DNA from: Costus lasius
Lineage: Eukaryota; Streptophyta; Magnoliopsida; Zingiberales; Costaceae
NCBI GenBank assembly: GCA_027563935.2
Contig: CM050453.2
Span: forward strand, 67,626,018 to 67,690,017
DNA: 64,000 bases
Direction of reading: 5' to 3'
The notes under the pieces were generated by a model. That model saw only the letters and a program-made list of their open reading frames with translations. It was not told the origin of the DNA and did no database searches. The position numbers were made by a program, and so were the translations under genes. This document shows positions 20,793 through 30,501 of the stretch, one piece after another (position 1 is the first letter of the stretch; each line of letters starts with the position of its first letter).

Positions 20793-21924
20793 GCAGGGTA
20801 TAGAGAAACTGCCTGGATCCTTGAGCTTCTGGAGGAGCTTATTTTGTATGATCGTGTTGCACTCCTCAGTAAGTGCAACTATTCCTTGTTCTTCCAGCTT
20901 TCTCTTATTAGACAGGATGTCCTTTAGAAATTTGGCATAGGTCGGCATTTGTGAAAGGGCATCTGCAAAAGGTATATTAATGTAGAGTTTCTTAAGAACA
21001 TCTAGAAACTTACTAAATTGCTTGTCTAGTTTAGCTTTGACCAATCTATGAGGAAAAGGGATTGGGGGTTTGTAAGCAGGCGGCCCCACATAGGGCTGTT
21101 CTTCTTCAGTTGGCTCAGGTGCTACTGGCGTCATCTCTAGGTTTTTCTCTCTCATGTCTGGTATTGTATCTTCTCTTCTTTCATCAGTTGGTATCTTTGG
21201 ATCTTCAAGTTGCTTGCTACTTCGAGTGGAGATTGCATGGCAATTCTCCCGTGGGTTAATCTCAGGTTGTGATCGTAGTTTCCCAGTGGCCCTAGTGGAT
21301 GAGCTAGCCTGCTAGGCTAGCTGATTCTCCAGCATCTTATTGTGGGTTCCCAAGGAATCCATCCTTGATGTCATGTGTTTCATCATCTCAGGCAGTCCTT
21401 CAAATTATTTATTCTGATTTGCCTTGAAGGACTCAAATAAAGATTCCATATTTGACTTCGGTGGTGGATTATAATTTATAGCTTGGAATCCTGGAGGTTG
21501 TCTGTAATTCCCTGGTGGAGGTTGTCTATAATTTCCTTGTGGAGCCTATCCTTGTGGTGGTGCTTGTCCTGGTTGCACTGGTTGGGTAGTCTGGTAGGAG
21601 AAATTTGGATGATTGCGTCATCCTGGGATGTAGGTGTTGAATATGGGTTATTCATGGGATTTATATTTTCAACCGCATTAATATGCTCAGGATGACTCTG
21701 GATCAATTGACTATCCCCCAACTGGCATTTTGTACTTCCATGGTCTACAACTCCACATATCTTACAAGATAAAGAATTAGTATCAACAGAATTTACAGAC
21801 CAAGATTCAATCTTTCTAGTTAAGGTATCTACCTTGGCAGCAAAAGAAGTTAAAGTGTCAAGTTTGAGTTTACCTGGCTGCCTGGAAGTTATACCTCATT
21901 CTGAAGACCATTGATAGTGATTCA
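20793..21924 (-). pseudogene. gag: Gypsy-H gag (Ty3/gypsy) fragment
   Basis: Minus-strand relic. A CCHC knuckle CKICGVVDHGSTKC lies near 21,735-21,775, followed by a Q/N/H-rich stretch. Then comes the well-known segment before the Ty3 protease, around 20,806-21,060: KLDKQFSKFLDVLKKLYINI, ADALSQMPTYAKFLKDIL and ending KLKDPGSFSIPC. The reading frame is broken several times. It ends exactly where LTR Y ends (20,792/20,793), so protease and the rest of pol are missing. The 5' side is replaced by LTR fragment Z1 with no PBS at the join. Confidence 0.8.
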
Positions 21925-22707
21925 TGATACATTCCGCAAGTGCATAGAATTATCGAAGTAATAAAAAGATATCGTTCCCAACGAGGATTACGTAGTTAAG
22001 TACCAACCTTTTCACTTGTTTAAATCTAGGCAAAACTAATAAGTGGTTGTGTTGAACTTCTAAGCACGAACAATTCAAAAGCAGCGTTAAAGAGGATTCA
22101 AATTCTAAAAGATCGGGATGTCATGGGTTCACCACACTTACAAGTATGAATCATTTAAAGATAACTCAATTAATAGAAAATATCTATCATGAAAAGAAAC
22201 TTTTCCTAATGTACATATTACCTCCTCCCGAAGCATAATACGGTACTTAATTACACTAACTCCCTACTCTCGTGATAGTTAACGTAACTAAGTCCATTAA
22301 GTTCTATGAAAAGCTGGTTAAATCCTTCAGACGAATCCAATCTACTCCCGTGAATGGATTCGTAGGTTCGATTGAAATAGATCGAACGTTGCAATTCGCC
22401 TCTCGGTACTTCTCGCAACGTCTAATATGCAATTATATGTGGCCAAGGTAAATTATGAAGTAAACACAAATTCAATCAAATCATGATAATACAATCACAT
22501 AGAAAGAGCATGAATACAGATCAATTCATAATTGTCAGCGGGCTAAGCCCTTAATCCCAAGATGAAGATCTACTCACTCATGTTCTTAAAGGAAAACATG
22601 TTTGTATGATGAACAAGTAGGAATCTTATAAAAATAGCAAAGAAATCACTAAGACAATAATTTAACATGCTTCCCCTCGATCTGACGATGAAGATGAAGT
22701 AATCGAC
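21925..22707 (-). repeat. Gypsy LTR fragment Z1
   Basis: Starts TGATACATTCCGCAAGTGCA and shares the CGCAAGTGCA...GAAGTAATAAAA...GTTAAGTACCAA signature of the G LTR end, but is otherwise diverged. It has degenerate ACTCTCGTG words at about 22,250 and 22,335. It stops abruptly at 22,707 against RT codons of Copia-E. No gene seen. Confidence 0.6.
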
Positions 22708-23064
22708 CCATTTACACCCTATGGGTTTTTTACCCCATCAGGCAGCTCAACCAAATCCCAGACTTGGTTAGCTGGCATGGTATCCATCTCGGATTGCATG
22801 GCCTCAAGCCATCTCTCGGAGTCCGGTCGGCTGACTGCCTCACCATAAGTCCTAGGTTCATCCTCAATGATGAATATCCCGTCGTGTTGAGTCGGCAGCG
22901 ACCCATACCTTTCAGGCACACGACGAATCCTCCTAGACCTATGTGGGGCCTGTGTTTGAGCCTCAGGTTGCCCAGCAACCGGTGCAGGTGGCTCAGGTTC
23001 CATCTCTGTGTCTTGTGGTTGTACTTGGACCTCGTCCAAGTCAAACTTCCTCCCACTGACTTCT
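22708..23064 (-). pseudogene. pol: Copia-E pol, linker to start of RT (truncated)
   Basis: Minus strand encodes the linker (RRSRRIRRVPERYG), the pre-RT segment (WLEAMQSEMDTMPANQVWDL) and stops just after GCKW, the first motif of copia RT. RT, RNase H and the 3' LTR of E are gone. The right edge carries CTTCT (23,060-23,064), duplicated at 32,199-32,203 by insertion of Copia-C; the two sides join in frame across it. Confidence 0.85.
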
Positions 23065-24761
23065 TGTTGGGGTATGCCCTTAAGGCTAATGTTTGAGGCC
23101 TTGGGATTGTATAAGTGTCATGTAATAAACTCTTAAGTTTATAAAGGCATGGTTATTATTCAGGTTGCTACCTTGTCTGCTGTAATAAGTGTACTTCTGA
23201 ATAATGTCTCAAAGCTGTTCAGCTAGGCTGACAGGCTATATGTCCTTAGTCGAGATATCTTGGTGAACATGAGACAACCTTGATATGATTGAGACTAATA
23301 TGTGTTCTAATCTTATAGGATGCTTCGAGCATGGAATAAGATGTAGACTCATGGGTACATTGGATGTACTGGACAGACCCTACTAGGATATTCAATTGCT
23401 TGTCACAATGTGAATGATCCTTGTATGCACTGAGTGGCACATGTCCTCTGACTTGAGATCACTTGTGTTTCTAAATGATGACTGTCATTGTTTTGAGGTA
23501 GTTCAATATCATTTGAAAGATAATGATCATAGACTATCTTGGATAATGATCATGAGTCAGGTTAGGACACTAGTGATAGACATAGGATTGTCGTCTCCTT
23601 GTTTAAGGAGTGTGATGTTCTAAAGGGCCCCCCTGTATGAGATGATTGAGAAAGTGTATGGCCATACCCAGATGACTATGTTCATTTGATCTAATCATGC
23701 TCATCGTATTGGAGTTACAAGCTTGACACGCTTGTCCAATAAGAACATCCAGTGGCAAAGGAAACATGTATGCCTTGTGAATAGATTCACACTTGTGCTA
23801 AGGTTTGGGAGTAGTCTTGGAAGACTCTTTCCTTTATATCGGGAGACAGTGATGTGTTGCTAGATACCCCTCACTGGTCGTGATAACGTTAGTTATCGTT
23901 ACCGACATTTAGAGGAAACCCTCAGGGTCGCACAATTTGATGATATGGCTTACTTGAGTCAGATCGTGTGGACTGGATTCTTTGAGTTCAGATTAAAGGG
24001 GTTTAATCTCTGATTGTAAGTGAGATCTGGTCTGATCATGTTTGATTGATTATGGCTTGAGGTCGGTAAGCTTCGATCGAGAGAGATGATGCTAGATCGG
24101 CTAGATCAAGGGCATCAGGAGATGAATGGTTAGATCATGAGCCTTGGGGTTCAATTTGGTCTAGACCAAGTGGCTTGAGCTATTTTGGTTTGGTTTAATG
24201 AACCAAAATTCGATTTGACGTTTTGGCTTGAACCGGTTCACAAAGGTGAACGCATGGTTCAATGCCAATATGCGTTTTTGGGTTGGCTTGAGCGCATGGC
24301 TTGATTGTCTTCCATATATGGAAAGTCATCAAGGCCAATTTTCTCTTAAACGCCAAAACGCATATGCGTTGAGCTCTTGACTTCAACGCCTTGATCCTTT
24401 TCGTTGGGTGGTTGACGAAAGAGGAAGACAAGGAAGAGGAGCTCTCGGCCATAGGGATTCATCTAATCACCCCCTTTCCATTCGACAAGATAGCTTGGGT
24501 GCCTTGCTAGCACAAGGGACGTCAAGGAAGTGAGCATCTTCATCTTGTGTGTGGACTTGTGGAGGAGATCTAAGTTGTTCTCTTCATCCAAGCCGACTTC
24601 CAAGCCTATGGCGTTGGTATGAATCTCCCCTTGTTCTTATAAATCTATGGTAGTTGAACATATGGCATGCAAAAGATCTTGAAACCCTTGCTTCCGCTTG
24701 CATAAATTTCATTTGCGCCATGATTAGGGTTTTTGCCCCCCTCTCGAAAGGGGTTCCAACA
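23065..24761 (+). repeat. 5' LTR of Copia-C (1,697 bp)
   Basis: TGTTGGGG to TTCCAACA. Contains TTTATATC (23,833-23,840), the 28 bp core (23,848-23,875), a GATAAC/GTTATC repeat, a 14 bp palindrome TTCCATATATGGAA (24,310-24,323) with a CArG-type core, the micro-exon ATGGCGTTG (24,608-24,616) followed by GTATGA, and a CCCCCC/GGGG hairpin at the end. Confidence 0.95.
23833..23840 (+). promoter_or_regulatory. Candidate TATA box in Copia-C LTR
   Basis: TTTATATC lies 15 bp before the conserved 28 bp core, which would then span the start site. It is kept in all family 1 LTRs. A second TATA-like site, TTTATAAAGGCATGG, lies about 80 bp into each LTR and has a family 2 counterpart (TTTATATAGGCATGG), so the real promoter is undecided. 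Confidence 0.35.
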
Positions 24762-26575
24762 ATTGGTATCAGAGGGTGGCTCCTTGCATGCTATTATGTT
24801 TGCTGATGTGATCCATGTTTACATTTATGCTTAGATCTATGGTTGGTTACATGCGCAAGCTCATGAAAAATTTATGATGCGAAAACTTCATGCATGATGT
24901 TTGTTGTTCTAAGCCGCATGTATAGGTGCTTGTTGTTTGTTGTTGTCAAAGTTGCGCTCCCCCTTGAAGGGGACTCTACAAGTGTTGTTGTTGGCGCATG
25001 TTTGATTGGCGCTTCTTACATGTTGTTTTTGACAAAACAAAACATCTTGCGCGCCTCATCTAGATCTAAGGCCCTACTTTAAACCCTTAGATGGGTTGAT
25101 GGGGTTGAAAGCATCTTCTAGGTTAGATCCAACTAGTCTGATCAGACCATCTGACAGCCTAGATGGGTTGACCAGATAGCACCTGTGCGCAAGCACATGG
25201 TGGCTATAGGTTAACTGCATCAAAGGTGTGTAGCGAGGTCTGGTTGAGACAACCAGTGAACACTCTTGAGTTAGGCCCGGGGTCACACCCGCTTGCCAGA
25301 ACTCTTGAAGGTTGTTCAGCCCTGGCGCATGCATGGTTGACCATTAGGTCAACTCGAGTCAGTTAGGACTTGGTGCATGCAAGGGCAAGGATCTAACTAG
25401 ACTTGATGAGTGGATCCCCATCAATGGACCATTGTAAGGTTGTAGGACACCTAAGGAAATTAAAATTGATGCCATGGGTTTTCAAAAATTTAATTTCATG
25501 TATGGATCACATGTTGATTTGAAGCCATATGCTTGTTTATTTAATCTTATGTGGGTTGCCCTAATGTGTGCTGTGCTGGGGCCTGCGTGCCTGGATTTAA
25601 AATTGTAAATTAATTTGTGATCTGCGTATCACATCGTATTTAATTTATAATATGTGTTTGACCTGCGAGTCAAAGCTTGTCTAGATAGATCAAAATGTAT
25701 TTTGACTAGACAAGAACATAAAGGCACACATCCAAGAGGAGCATTCACCTGGTGGCGCACCTGAGGTGCTCTTGGCGCTAGGGCCCTGGGTTGGACCAGA
25801 TGAGATGCAAAAGGAGCTCAAGTGAAGACTTAAGTAAAATTAAGGTCTTACTTAGGGTTCATGGGCTTTTACCACATAAGATCATGCTTTCTATTTATTG
25901 CTTATATAATTAGAATTGCATGTGTTTATCTTCTGCTATCACCATAGGAATTGCATGATAGTGAAGAAGATAAAAGACCGTTAAAATCCAACGCTAACAT
26001 ATCAAGCTCGTAAGCCTTCTGACGCGAAACCTCACCGTTCTGACTATCGTTGGAGCCGTGTTGTACCCACTCAGTGGGCACGTCCATCTATCTTCAGACG
26101 GTGCAGGATTACACCTGCGTGTTACAAAGCAGGGATTTATCCCTTCTCGTTGCTCAGCATAGCACGTGGTGGTCCAGGGAGTAGGTCAGGTCAGCTTGAC
26201 CATGTAGGCTACATATGTGGCGCATATGGTAGCACATGGAGGCAGCCATCTGAGGGATCAGAGACTGTGTTGTACCAACTCAGTTGGCACAGTCTGCTGG
26301 ATTGCCCAGATGAAGGGGAATCGCACGGGTTGGCGATTGGCTGAGTTAGCCTACCAGAAATTAGTGCTTGTACTCTCTGTGCATCTTATCTCGCCTGAGC
26401 GGGACGCGGAGACCAAGTATGAAATCTGGATCCCATCTCACTAAAAGAGTGCTACTCTTTCGGACTGTTTACTGGATTTTTCAGTCAGACAAAATAGTGA
26501 GAAAAGAATCTTTCTTAAAGTCCTGGATTGATTCTATACATTGATACTGACCTTGCTGTTCTTGCATTGTTGTAG
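24617..26575 (+). other. Predicted leader intron of Copia-C
   Basis: Donor GTATGA at 24,617 right after LTR codons ATGGCGTTG. Acceptor TTGTTGTAG ends at 26,575, with CTGAC about 25 bases upstream. The joined frame is phase 0 and enters gag seven codons before Met 26,597. In the unspliced RNA the acceptor TAG is an in-frame stop. The intron contains the PBS, so spliced RNA could not be primed for reverse transcription. Confidence 0.6.
24764..24775 (+). other. Primer-binding site of Copia-C
   Basis: TGGTATCAGAGG two bases after the LTR. The last base differs from the usual C. Confidence 0.9.
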
Positions 26576-26596
26576 ATACCTGCAGCAACGAACACC
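24776..26596 (+). other. Copia-C leader with three hairpins
   Basis: No supported ORF. Holds CCCCCTTGAAGGGG (24,959-24,973), which resembles the LTR-end hairpin. Three leader stems follow: CCCACT/AGTGGG (26,066-26,078), CCAACT/AGTTGG within GACTGTG/CACAGTC (26,263-26,294) and TCTCGC/GCGGGA with loop CTGA (26,389-26,404). These are the intact family 1 versions. Confidence 0.7.
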
Positions 26597-27286
26597 ATGA
26601 GCTTCAATGTGCGATCCCTACTGGAAAGGGAGAAGTTTGCTGGGCCGAACTTCTCTGACTGGTTCGGACACCTTAAGATCGTTCTTAAGGCAGAGAGGAA
26701 ACTGTATGTCCTCGAGACGGCGATACCGCCGCAGCCCGCTCCGAACGCCGCAAGGGCGGTTCGGGATGCCTATGAAAAGCACGTCAATGATAGCATTGAT
26801 GTCGCTTGCCTGATGCTAGCGTCTATGACGCCACCGCTGCAGCGTCAGCATGAGGATATGTCGGCTATAGAGATTATAGCGAACCTCAAGATGCTGTATG
26901 CTGCACAGGCGAGGACAGAACGCTATAATCTGACGAAGCTCTTCTTTCAGAGCAAACTGGCTGAGGGGAGCCCAGTGGGAGCTCACGTGCTCAAGATGAT
27001 TGGGCACAAGGAGGCTCTGGAGAAACTGGGGCATACCATCAACCAGGAGCTTGCTGTAGATATTATTCTGCAGTCTCTCCCGCCTTCTTTCGATGCGTTC
27101 ATCATTAACTTTAATATGAACAAAATCGATTGTACTCCGGCAGAGCTGCTGAATATGCTCTTGACTACTGAGGAGACTCTGAAGGGAAAGCCTTCGACCT
27201 CTGTCTTGATGGTTCCTTCAAGGAACAAGAAGAAGGGGAAGAAGGGCAAGGCCCCTGTCAAGAACTACAGCAAGGCTCTGAAATAG
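26597..27286 (+). CDS. gag: Copia-C gag (nucleocapsid precursor), ends at a premature TAG
   Basis: Codes for 229 residues from the conventional Met (SFNVRSLLEREKF, DWFGHLKIVLKAERKLYVLE, MLASMTPPLQ), the UBN2-type copia gag fold that forms the virus-like particle. A TAG at 27,284-27,286 stops it just before the zinc knuckle; B and D have a Gln codon there. The frame then continues without shift into pol. The true start may be the LTR ATG at 24,608 through splicing, because codons just upstream of Met 26,597 match coding codons after the Met of Copia-E gag. Confidence 0.85.
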   Translation: MSFNVRSLLEREKFAGPNFSDWFGHLKIVLKAERKLYVLETAIPPQPAPNAARAVRDAYEKHVNDSIDVACLMLASMTPPLQRQHEDMSAIEIIANLKMLYAAQARTERYNLTKLFFQSKLAEGSPVGAHVLKMIGHKEALEKLGHTINQELAVDIILQSLPPSFDAFIINFNMNKIDCTPAELLNMLLTTEETLKGKPSTSVLMVPSRNKKKGKKGKAPVKNYSKALK

Positions 27287-27289
27287 AAG

Positions 27290-30200
27290 GTGAAGCGGTC
27301 GAAGGACAACAGGTGTTTCCACTGTGGCCAGCTAGGTCACTGGAAAAGGGACTGTAAAGCGCTCCAAGGAGATAAGAGGGGAAGCATCGCTTCTGGCTCA
27401 GGTATATATGTGACTGAGGTCATGTTATCTTCTTCTTCTATTTCATGGGTGTTGGACACTGCATGTGGAGTTCACATTTGTTCAAATGTACAGGAACTCA
27501 GGAGAAGAAGGCAGGTGGGACAGCATGAGGTAGACCTACGCGTTGGAAACGGGGCACGGGTTGCTGCTGTTGCTGTAGGAGACTATTTCATTTCTTTACC
27601 ATCTGGCATTGTATTAGAATTAAACAATTGTTATTTTGTACCCAGTATTACCAAGAATATTATCTCTATTCCTGCTCTTGTCAGGAAAGGATTTGCCTTT
27701 GAATGCAAGATTTCAAAGTGTGTTTTATCTTATGATAATATTGTGTATGCAACTGGTTCAATTAACAATGGGTTATTCATGTTGGACATGGAAAATTCTA
27801 TACAAAACATTGATAATAAGAAAGCCAAGTATGCTGATGACAGCACCTTGCTATGGCATAGTCGTTTAGGCCATATTAACAAGAAGCGCATTAAGCGGTT
27901 GCATGATCATGGACTGCTGGGATCATTCTCCTATGAGGAGATTGATACATGCAAAGCTTGTTTGATGGGTAAAATGACGAAGTCACCTTTTCCTAACAAA
28001 GGTCAAAGGGCTTCAGGTTTACTTGACCTTATACACAGTGATGTGTGTGGGCCATTTAGTAAACATGCCAGAGGTGGCTATCAGTACTTCATTACCTTTA
28101 CTGATGATTTCAGTAGGTATGGTTATGTCTATCTGATGAGACATAAAAGTGAATCTTTTGACAAGTTCAAAGAGTTCAAGAATGAAGTACAGAATCAGCT
28201 AGGCCGAAATATCAAGGCACTTCGTTCTGATCGAGGTGGAGAATACCTAAGTCGAGAATTTACTGACTATCTGAAAGAGTGTGGGATTATCTCACAGCTC
28301 ACTCCGCCAGGAACACCGCAATGGAATGGTGTGTCCGAGAGGAGAAATAGAACGTTACTTGATATGGTTCGTTCTATGATGAGTCAGGCCACTCTTCCAT
28401 ACTCCTTTTGGGGTCTTGCACTGGAAACAGCTGCAAAGGTACTAAACCGAGTGCCATCCAAGGCAGTTTCAAAGACGCCATATGAGTTATGGTATGGGAA
28501 ACAGCCGAGCTTGACATTTATCAGGATCTGGGGTTGCGAGGCTTATGTCAAAAAGCTCGCCTCTGGAAAACTGGAGAGCAGATCTGACAAATGCATCTTT
28601 GTCGGTTACCCTAAGGAAACTAAGGGTTATTATTTCTACGATCCCAAAGAGAACAAGGTATTTGTTGCTCGGACGGCCATATTTCTTGAGAAGGAGTTTC
28701 TTCTGCAAGAGGCCAGTGGGAGAGAAATAAAGCTGGATGAGAATCCAGAGGAAGGACAAAGTAGTCAAGTGCAGTTGGATGAGCCTGAGCTGGTAGAACA
28801 GGTTACTGAACAACCTGAGGCTCAGATAACACGGGAACCGCGAAGATCGGGTAGGATCCGTCGACAGCCTGAGCGCTATGACGGAGTCTACATCATTGAT
28901 AATGATGAACCCCTCACTTATGCGGATGCGGTCAGTGGACCGGAGTCAGCTAGATGGCTTGATGCTATGCGAGCCGAAATGGACTCCATGTCAGATAACC
29001 AAGTCTGGGATTTGGTTGATCCGCCTCCGGGAGTAATCCCTATAGGCTGTAAATGGATCTTCAAGAAGAAGATTGACATGGATGGTAACGTGGTTACCTA
29101 TAAAGGCAGGCTAGTTGCGAAAGGTTTCAAACAAATCTACGGGTTAGATTATGATGAAACTTTCTCACCTGTAGCTATGTTTAAGTCTATTCGGATTCTT
29201 TTCGCGATAGCAGCATATTATGATTATGAGATCTGGCAGATGGATGTGAAAACAGCTTTCCTTAATGGAAATCTGGATGAGGATGTGTATATGACACAAC
29301 CTGAAGGTTTCACTAATCCAGCAGATCGTCATAAAATATGCAAGTTAAAGAAGTCCATTTATGGACTGAAACAAGCATCAAGAAGCTGGAACATTCGTTT
29401 TGATGAATCAATCTCTGAGTTTGGTTTCATCAAGAACGATGATGACCCGTGTGTTTATAAGAGGTTTAGTGGGAGCATAATTACATTCCTAATCCTCTAC
29501 GTCGATGATATCTTAATCATTGGAAATGATATTCCTGAACTGCATGCTGTTAAAGCATGGTTAGGACAATGTTTCCAGATGAAAGATCTAGGAGAAGCAG
29601 CCTATGTATTAGGTGTAAAGATCTACAGGGATAGATCTAAGAGGCTTCTCGGGCTGTGCCAGAGTACTTACATCGATAAAGTCCTGGAGAGATTCCATTT
29701 AGAGAATTCTAAACGAGGATATCTTCCAGTCAGACATGGTCTGAATCTTTCGAAGAGTCAGTGTCCACAAACACAGACTGAGAAAGATGAAATGGACAAT
29801 ACGCCTTATGCTTCGGCTATTGGGTCCATTATGTATGCGATGTTGTGTACTCGCCCAGACGTCGCTTACGGGTTAAGCGTGACCAGTCGATTCCAAAGTA
29901 ATCCAGGTTTGGCGCACTGGATTGCAGTCAAGAACATTTTAAAATATCTGCGGAGGACCAAAGATATGTTCTTGATATATGGTGGTCAGGAAGAACTCAG
30001 TATAGAGGGATATACTGACGCTTCGTTCCAGTCGGACCAGGATGATTTCCGATCGCAATCAGGCTATGTTTTCAGCTTGAATGGTGGAGCAGTGGTGTGG
30101 AAGAGCTTCAAACAGTCAACTGTTGCTGATTCCACAACAGAAGCCGAGTATGTTGCAGCCTCGGAAGCATCCAAGGAGGCAGTGTGGATTCGTAAGTTCG

Positions 30201-30481
30201 TGAGAGAACTTGGTGTAGTTCCTTCGAGTGCAGATCCTTTGGTTATCTTCTGTGATAACACTGGAGCAATTGCACAAGCAAAGGAACCACGGTCACACCA
30301 GAAGTCCAAGCACATACAGAGACGGTTTCACTTGATCCGGGAGATCATTGATCGTGGCGAGATCAAAATTTGCAAGGTTCATACAGATGACAATCTGGCA
30401 GACCCGCTTACCAAGCCTCTGGCGCAGCAGAAGCATGAGAAGCACTGTAATAATATGGGTTTGAGATTTCTCAACCATTAG
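27290..30481 (+). CDS. pol: Copia-C pol polyprotein, 1,063 codons open
   Basis: Same frame as gag, after one stop codon. Order by residue of this ORF: CCHC knuckle CFHCGQLGHWKRDC (about 8-21), aspartic protease WVLDTACGVHIC with Asp 56, HHCC zinc site (about 196-240), DDE integrase (DLIHSDVCGPF, FTDDFSRYG, WNGVSERRNRT), basic linker RRSGRIRRQPERYD, RT from GCKWIFKKKID with YVDD at 737-740, and RNase H from YTDAS at 908 through STTEAEYVAASEA and DNTGAIAQAKEP. It ends 20 bases before the 3' LTR. All catalytic residues look present. Without readthrough of the TAG it lacks gag fusion and a natural start. Confidence 0.93.
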   Translation: MKRSKDNRCFHCGQLGHWKRDCKALQGDKRGSIASGSGIYVTEVMLSSSSISWVLDTACGVHICSNVQELRRRRQVGQHEVDLRVGNGARVAAVAVGDYFISLPSGIVLELNNCYFVPSITKNIISIPALVRKGFAFECKISKCVLSYDNIVYATGSINNGLFMLDMENSIQNIDNKKAKYADDSTLLWHSRLGHINKKRIKRLHDHGLLGSFSYEEIDTCKACLMGKMTKSPFPNKGQRASGLLDLIHSDVCGPFSKHARGGYQYFITFTDDFSRYGYVYLMRHKSESFDKFKEFKNEVQNQLGRNIKALRSDRGGEYLSREFTDYLKECGIISQLTPPGTPQWNGVSERRNRTLLDMVRSMMSQATLPYSFWGLALETAAKVLNRVPSKAVSKTPYELWYGKQPSLTFIRIWGCEAYVKKLASGKLESRSDKCIFVGYPKETKGYYFYDPKENKVFVARTAIFLEKEFLLQEASGREIKLDENPEEGQSSQVQLDEPELVEQVTEQPEAQITREPRRSGRIRRQPERYDGVYIIDNDEPLTYADAVSGPESARWLDAMRAEMDSMSDNQVWDLVDPPPGVIPIGCKWIFKKKIDMDGNVVTYKGRLVAKGFKQIYGLDYDETFSPVAMFKSIRILFAIAAYYDYEIWQMDVKTAFLNGNLDEDVYMTQPEGFTNPADRHKICKLKKSIYGLKQASRSWNIRFDESISEFGFIKNDDDPCVYKRFSGSIITFLILYVDDILIIGNDIPELHAVKAWLGQCFQMKDLGEAAYVLGVKIYRDRSKRLLGLCQSTYIDKVLERFHLENSKRGYLPVRHGLNLSKSQCPQTQTEKDEMDNTPYASAIGSIMYAMLCTRPDVAYGLSVTSRFQSNPGLAHWIAVKNILKYLRRTKDMFLIYGGQEELSIEGYTDASFQSDQDDFRSQSGYVFSLNGGAVVWKSFKQSTVADSTTEAEYVAASEASKEAVWIRKFVRELGVVPSSADPLVIFCDNTGAIAQAKEPRSHQKSKHIQRRFHLIREIIDRGEIKICKVHTDDNLADPLTKPLAQQKHEKHCNNMGLRFLNH

Positions 30482-30490
30482 ATTAAGTGC

Positions 30491-30500
30491 AAGTGGGAGA
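30491..30500 (+). other. Polypurine tract of Copia-C
   Basis: AAGTGGGAGA one base before the 3' LTR. Confidence 0.88.
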
Positions 30501-30501
30501 T

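Noticed and set aside
20622..20927. Plus-strand ORF spanning the LTR Y end and Gypsy-H
   Set aside because: It crosses a clear element junction at 20,792 and runs antisense to recognisable gag codons.
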